From: CAZLYK01 sp964563495
GTDB lineage: Bacteria; Acidobacteriota; Blastocatellia; RBC074
Direction of reading: 5' to 3'
DNA length: 11,638 nucleotides
Assembly: GCA_964563495.1 (NCBI GenBank)
Contig: CAZLYK010000165.1
Coordinates: forward strand, 1-11,638
Below the pieces are notes generated by a model. It made no database searches. It saw only the letters and a program-made list of their open reading frames with translations, and was not told where the DNA came from. Positions within the stretch are counted from its first letter, which is position 1. Every line of letters begins with the position of its first letter. A program made the position numbers and the translations under genes. Positions 7,855 through 11,638 of this stretch are shown here, in pieces.

Positions 7855-10800
7855 ATGAATTACCGAGGCGATCAGTTGAACGGAATTATCGGCGCGGTGC
7901 GGCAGCGACGCAATCTGCTGGCGATATTTAAAGGCTCGGCGATTACGCTGGTCGTGGCGGCGGCCCTTCTGCTCGTGACGGGTTTTGCGGCTTATCGCTA
8001 CCGCTACAGCACCGGGACCCTGGTCACGCTGCGGATTGCGGCGCTGCTCTGTCTGATCGCGGCGATCTATTTCTTCCTGGTTCGCCCCCTGCGACGGAAG
8101 ATCAGCGACGCGCAGATCGCCCGGTTGGTCGAAGAGAAGTATCCGGACCTCGAAGATCGGATGGTCAGCGCGGTGGAGTTTTCAGACGATGAAGCGCCGG
8201 CCAGATCGTCCGCGGCGATCGTCGAGCGGTTGATTGAGGATGCCGACCGTCACGCGAGCGAAGTCAATCCGGACCTGGTCGTACCGCGCAAGCGCCTCTG
8301 GCAGTTTGGCGGAGTCGCGGCCGCTGGCGTAGCGCTATTCGTCGCCGCACTAATCTTCGGGCCGAGCGAGATCAGGAGCGGCGTGGCTCAATTGGTCGCT
8401 CCGGCCAGCGCGGTGGCCGCTTCCAATGCTTTGCGGATTGAGGTCAAACCGGGGACGGCGCGCGTGCCGAAAGGCTCCGATCAGAAGATCGTCGCCTCCC
8501 TCGTCAACTTCGACGCCGAGCAGGCTACGATCTTCACCCGCAAGGCCGGCGGCAAAGACGATCAATGGATCGGCCAGCAGATGGAGCCGGCAAAGAATAA
8601 GAACGAATTTCAGAATTTTCTCTTCAATCTACAGAACGATGTCGAATATTTCGTCGAATCGGCGGGTTGCCGTTCGGAAGTCTTTCGCCTGACCGTGGTC
8701 GATCTGCCATTCGTCAAGCGGATAGATCAGACCCAATCAGCGCCCGGTTACACCGGCCTGGCGCCGAAAACGATTGAGGATGCACCGGACATCGCAGTGC
8801 TGGCGGGGACGAACGTCAAACTGGTCGCCAGGCTGACAGGCAAGGCCAAAGCCGCGCGGATAGTCCTGGCTGACGGGACCAAAATAGAGATGAGTCCGGA
8901 AGGCGAGAACGCCTTCGCCGGCTCGCTGACGGTCAACAAAGAGAACAGCTATCACATAGAGCTGACCGGCTTTGAAGGAGATGTTTATCACGGCTCTAAC
9001 GAATACGATATCACCATTCTCGAAGACCGCCCGCCCGTGGTGAGCTTTGAACGGCCCGGCCGCGACACCCGCGCGACGAGCGTCGAGGAGATATTCACTC
9101 AGGCCAAAGCCGAAGACGATTACGGCGTGAGTTCGCTCGACCTTTTCTTTTCGGTCAACGGCGGCGAAGAGAAGAAGGTTGATCTGCAGAAGCTGCGCGG
9201 CGAATCGGCGCGGACGCTCTCGGGCGCCCATACGTTCTTCCTGGAGGAGTTCGGGCTACAGCCCGGCGATCTGATCTCTTATTACGCCAAGGCCCGCGAT
9301 GCGCGCAACGAGACGACGAGCGACATCTACTTCATTGAGATCAAGCCTTTTGAAAAGGACTTCAAACAATCACAGCAGGCCGGCGGAGACGGTGGAGGAG
9401 GCGAACAGCAACAGGGTCTGACCAAACGCCAGAAAGAGATCGTCGCGGCGACATTCCGGATCAACCGCGAGGAGCCTACCTACTCTGAACAGGAGAAGGG
9501 CGAAAACTACAACACCGTCACGCTCGCGCAGGAGAAAGTCCGGGAAGACGCCGCCGCCTTGATCGATCGTATCAAACGCCGTCTGGGCGCGCAGCTCAAC
9601 CAGCAGCCGCAGTTTCAGAAGATGGTCGACTATATGATTCAAGCGACCAAAGAGATGACTCCCGCCGTCGATGGACTGAAAGCTCGCAAGGGTAAAGACG
9701 CTCTCCCTTACGAGCAGCGCGCGCTCCAGCAGCTGATGCGCGTCGACGCCATCTTCCGGGAAATGGAGATTTCGTTCAACCAGAACAGTCAGGGCGGCGG
9801 TCAGCAACAGGCGCAGGAGCTCGCCGATCTGTTCGAGCTCGAACTGGACAAGATGAAGAACCAGTACGAGACGCTCAAGCGCGAAAAGCAACAGCAGTCG
9901 CAGCAGCAGAATGACGAGACAAAACGAAAACTCGAAGAGCTATCGCGACGTTTCCAGCGCGAGTTGGAGCAACAGCAACAGCGCGCTCAGCAGGGTCCTC
10001 GCAACAGCAGCGGCGGCGGCGGCGGTGGCCGGCAGCAACAGCAGATGATCGAGGAAGCGCGCAAAGCCGCGCGCGAACTGGAGAAACTCTCGCGAGAGCG
10101 CCGTGATCCGCAGCTCATGGACCTGAGCAACCAGCTCAACCAGGCCGCCGATGAGATGCAGCGCGCGCAAAATGCCGCTCAGAACAACAAAGATCAGGAA
10201 TCGATCTCACGCAATCTTCGCGCTTTGCAGCAACTGGAGGACGCTCAACGGCGTTTGAGCCGGCTTCAACAATCGCAGGGCGGCCAATCGGTTCAGGAAC
10301 TGCGCCAACGCGCGGCGAATGCCGCTTCACGCCAGCAGGAGATCTCGCAAGATGTCGAAGACCTCTCGCGCCGCGCCCGCTCCGGCGATCCGTCGACCGC
10401 CGAATCAAAACAGCGTCTGGCTGAACGCAAAGACGCGCTCGCCGGCGAGGTCAACAGCCTCGAACGGGATATCGATCAGACCGCGCGCGGGATGGGGCAG
10501 GAACAACAGAGCGCCGCGAACCGGTTGCGTGAGGCCGCCGGCTCGCTCCGCCAGAACCGGGTCTCCGACCGCATCCGCGCAACTAAACAGTTGATGGACA
10601 TGAACGCTTTTGACGCCGCCCGGACGGGCGATCGAATGGTCCAGCAGAACCTCGATGAACTGGCTCAGAAGCTGCAGGAGGCCGAGAAGAGCGCCCAAAA
10701 CAAAGCGTCCGGCGGTGAAACCGAAGAAGCCCTCGATCGCACACGCCAACTCGCCGACAACGTCGAATCGCTCCGCCGCCGCCTCGGCAACGGCTCGCAG

Positions 10801-11619
10801 CGCGGCCAGCAACAGCAACAGACTCAAAATCAATCAGGACAGGGCCAAAACCAGCAACAGAATCAACAGGGGCAACAACCAGGGCAGCAGGGCAGCCAAC
10901 CCGGTCAGCAAATGGCTCAGAACCAATCCAATCAGCCGGGACAACGCGGCCGTCAGGGCCAACAACCAAGGCAGCAACAAGGTCAACCGCAGGGGAATCA
11001 GCAAGGCCAGCAGGCCGGTCAACAGGGCGGTAGACAGCAGGGACAACAGCAAGGGCAACAGCAAGGACAGCAACAAGGGCAACAACAGGGACAACAGCAG
11101 GGACAACCACAGGGCGGCCAGCAGAGCGGCGGTCAGACTCCCGGACAGGCACAGAATCAGGGACAGTCGGGCAATCCGCAAAACAACAATGACCGGAGCC
11201 GCGCCATGCCCAACACGCAAAACGTACAAACGCCCTCAGGCGGCGGGCCGGTTCGCGGGATACCGGATCGCCAGCGCGGTGCCGAGTTGCGCCAGTATCA
11301 GCAAGACGCCGAAGATCTGCGTCGCAGCCTCAACAACCGGGACCGCGATCTGGCGCGCGGACTGGACCAGGCGATACAGGCCCTGCGCCAGGCCGGCGAG
11401 GGGATTGTCCGGGATGACATCGAGACCGCCAACCTGCTCAAAACCCAGGTCATCGATCCGCTCCGCGGAATAGAGATGGAATTGAGCAAGCGGCTACAGG
11501 CAAAACTAGGCAAGAACAACCTGCGACTTTCAGATGAGGGGGCGCCGCCGGAACGCTACCGCAAACTTGTCGACGAATACTACAAACGCCTCTCTTCCAG
11601 ACCGAATAGACAGGATTGA
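7855..11619 (+). CDS. DUF4175-type membrane protein with long coiled coil and Gln/Gly-rich region
   Basis: This is a large protein of 1254 residues. Transmembrane segments lie at about 28-47, 56-76 and 149-169. A basic N-terminus (RQRR) and basic residues after the second segment (RPLRRK) suggest that about 1085 residues lie in the periplasm. These comprise a beta-rich, Ig-like part (about 195-498) containing the DUF4175-like segment from PPVV at 393 (EDDYGVSSL, DLISYYAKARD); a long charged, Gln-rich coiled-coil region (about 505-980) broken by a poly-Gly run near 10010-10030; a Gln/Gly-rich stretch (982-1112); and a conserved-looking helical C-terminus (about 1135-1250, with PPERYRKLVDEYYKRL). 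Proteins of this type follow MoxR/DUF58/BatA genes in several phyla. Their molecular role is unknown; a structural or scaffold part of the envelope complex is my inference. The last residues (NRQD) and the stop are encoded by a dispersed repeat. Confidence 0.9.
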   Translation: MNYRGDQLNGIIGAVRQRRNLLAIFKGSAITLVVAAALLLVTGFAAYRYRYSTGTLVTLRIAALLCLIAAIYFFLVRPLRRKISDAQIARLVEEKYPDLEDRMVSAVEFSDDEAPARSSAAIVERLIEDADRHASEVNPDLVVPRKRLWQFGGVAAAGVALFVAALIFGPSEIRSGVAQLVAPASAVAASNALRIEVKPGTARVPKGSDQKIVASLVNFDAEQATIFTRKAGGKDDQWIGQQMEPAKNKNEFQNFLFNLQNDVEYFVESAGCRSEVFRLTVVDLPFVKRIDQTQSAPGYTGLAPKTIEDAPDIAVLAGTNVKLVARLTGKAKAARIVLADGTKIEMSPEGENAFAGSLTVNKENSYHIELTGFEGDVYHGSNEYDITILEDRPPVVSFERPGRDTRATSVEEIFTQAKAEDDYGVSSLDLFFSVNGGEEKKVDLQKLRGESARTLSGAHTFFLEEFGLQPGDLISYYAKARDARNETTSDIYFIEIKPFEKDFKQSQQAGGDGGGGEQQQGLTKRQKEIVAATFRINREEPTYSEQEKGENYNTVTLAQEKVREDAAALIDRIKRRLGAQLNQQPQFQKMVDYMIQATKEMTPAVDGLKARKGKDALPYEQRALQQLMRVDAIFREMEISFNQNSQGGGQQQAQELADLFELELDKMKNQYETLKREKQQQSQQQNDETKRKLEELSRRFQRELEQQQQRAQQGPRNSSGGGGGGRQQQQMIEEARKAARELEKLSRERRDPQLMDLSNQLNQAADEMQRAQNAAQNNKDQESISRNLRALQQLEDAQRRLSRLQQSQGGQSVQELRQRAANAASRQQEISQDVEDLSRRARSGDPSTAESKQRLAERKDALAGEVNSLERDIDQTARGMGQEQQSAANRLREAAGSLRQNRVSDRIRATKQLMDMNAFDAARTGDRMVQQNLDELAQKLQEAEKSAQNKASGGETEEALDRTRQLADNVESLRRRLGNGSQRGQQQQQTQNQSGQGQNQQQNQQGQQPGQQGSQPGQQMAQNQSNQPGQRGRQGQQPRQQQGQPQGNQQGQQAGQQGGRQQGQQQGQQQGQQQGQQQGQQQGQPQGGQQSGGQTPGQAQNQGQSGNPQNNNDRSRAMPNTQNVQTPSGGGPVRGIPDRQRGAELRQYQQDAEDLRRSLNNRDRDLARGLDQAIQALRQAGEGIVRDDIETANLLKTQVIDPLRGIEMELSKRLQAKLGKNNLRLSDEGAPPERYRKLVDEYYKRLSSRPNRQD
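10798..11190 (+). repeat. Gln/Gly-rich low-complexity coding region with GQQQ units
   Basis: Residues 982-1112 of the DUF4175-type protein are almost entirely Gln, Gly, Asn, Pro and Ser. The most regular part is 11041-11100, five exact Gly-Gln-Gln-Gln units of 12 bases, flanked by variants such as GRQQ and GQPQ. Gln codons alternate between CAA and CAG, and Gly codons between GGA and GGG, from unit to unit. The region is probably disordered. Its reverse strand encodes a spurious Leu-rich frame. Confidence 0.9.
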
Positions 11620-11638
11620 CAAGATTTTTGCCGGATTA
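11605..11638. repeat. Second copy of the dispersed ATTGAC repeat, spanning the last stop codon
   Basis: Bases 11605-11638 match the reverse complement of 4833-4866 at 29 of 34 positions, sharing GACAGGATTGAC, then GATTTTTGC, then GGATT. The copy runs to the window edge and is probably incomplete. It overlaps the end of the DUF4175-type gene and supplies its TGA (11617-11619). A run of five T (11625-11629) follows the stop, but no hairpin precedes it, so I do not call it a terminator. Confidence 0.8.

Noticed and set aside
10834..11229. Leu-rich hydrophobic open frame on the - strand
   Set aside because: It is the complement of the CAA/CAG/GGX codons of the Gln/Gly-rich region. Its pseudo-membrane character comes from TTG and CTG codons opposite glutamines, and it has no independent support.
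10610..11473. 287-residue open frame on the + strand overlapping the DUF4175-type gene
   Set aside because: It is a shifted-frame reading of a GC-rich, repeat-bearing gene, giving Arg/Ser/Asn-rich sequence with no recognisable domain. The main frame has clear family features on both sides.
11620..11638. Rho-independent terminator after the last gene
   Set aside because: There is a run of five T but no GC-rich hairpin before it, and the window ends here. The T run is part of the dispersed repeat, which also occurs inside the operon.

Overview
The window holds six genes, all on the + strand and closely packed. It reads as one operon-like block for a cell-envelope AAA+/VWA system. Four of the genes are typical of the MoxR / DUF58 / BatA-type (Bat 'aerotolerance'-like) clusters of Acidobacteriota, Planctomycetota and Bacteroidota. 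The GC-rich composition, the DUF4159 and DUF4175-type partners, the TPR/peptidase-MA protein and the GGGGCGAC octamer arrays together make an acidobacterium (perhaps Blastocatellia) my best guess. That is inference from gene content, not from a marker gene.

Layout. Bases 1-167 contain no confident gene. They hold a possible 3' tail of an upstream ORF and nine tandem 8-bp G-rich units (58-129). Next come: a secreted or lipid-anchored TPR protein with a central HEYTH metallopeptidase-like domain (168-2903), whose N-terminus is partly encoded by the inverted octamer array (250-284); a secreted DUF4159 protein (2929-3735); a MoxR-family AAA+ ATPase (3775-4797); an 80-base gap with a dispersed palindromic repeat; a DUF58 protein with an intact MIDAS (about 4878-5798); a BatA-type membrane VWA protein (5803-7842); and a DUF4175-type membrane protein with a long coiled coil and a Gln/Gly-rich stretch (7855-11619). 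The last gene's stop codon lies inside a second copy of the dispersed repeat. No gap between genes exceeds 80 bases. I saw no RNA gene, CRISPR array, transposase or convincing rho-independent terminator.

How the genes may work together (inference). MoxR and DUF58 look cytoplasmic and would be the motor and its VWA partner. The BatA-type and DUF4175-type proteins are membrane-anchored, and the positive-inside rule places their large domains in the periplasm. The TPR-peptidase and DUF4159 proteins carry export signals. The set therefore looks like an ATPase-driven envelope assembly, folding or maturation system with cytoplasmic, membrane and periplasmic parts. Its client is not identifiable from this window.

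Three start codons have been moved downstream of the longest possible ORF on the basis of family N-termini or ribosome binding sites (DUF58 to 4878, BatA-type to 5803, DUF4175-type to 7855). The start of the first gene is uncertain.
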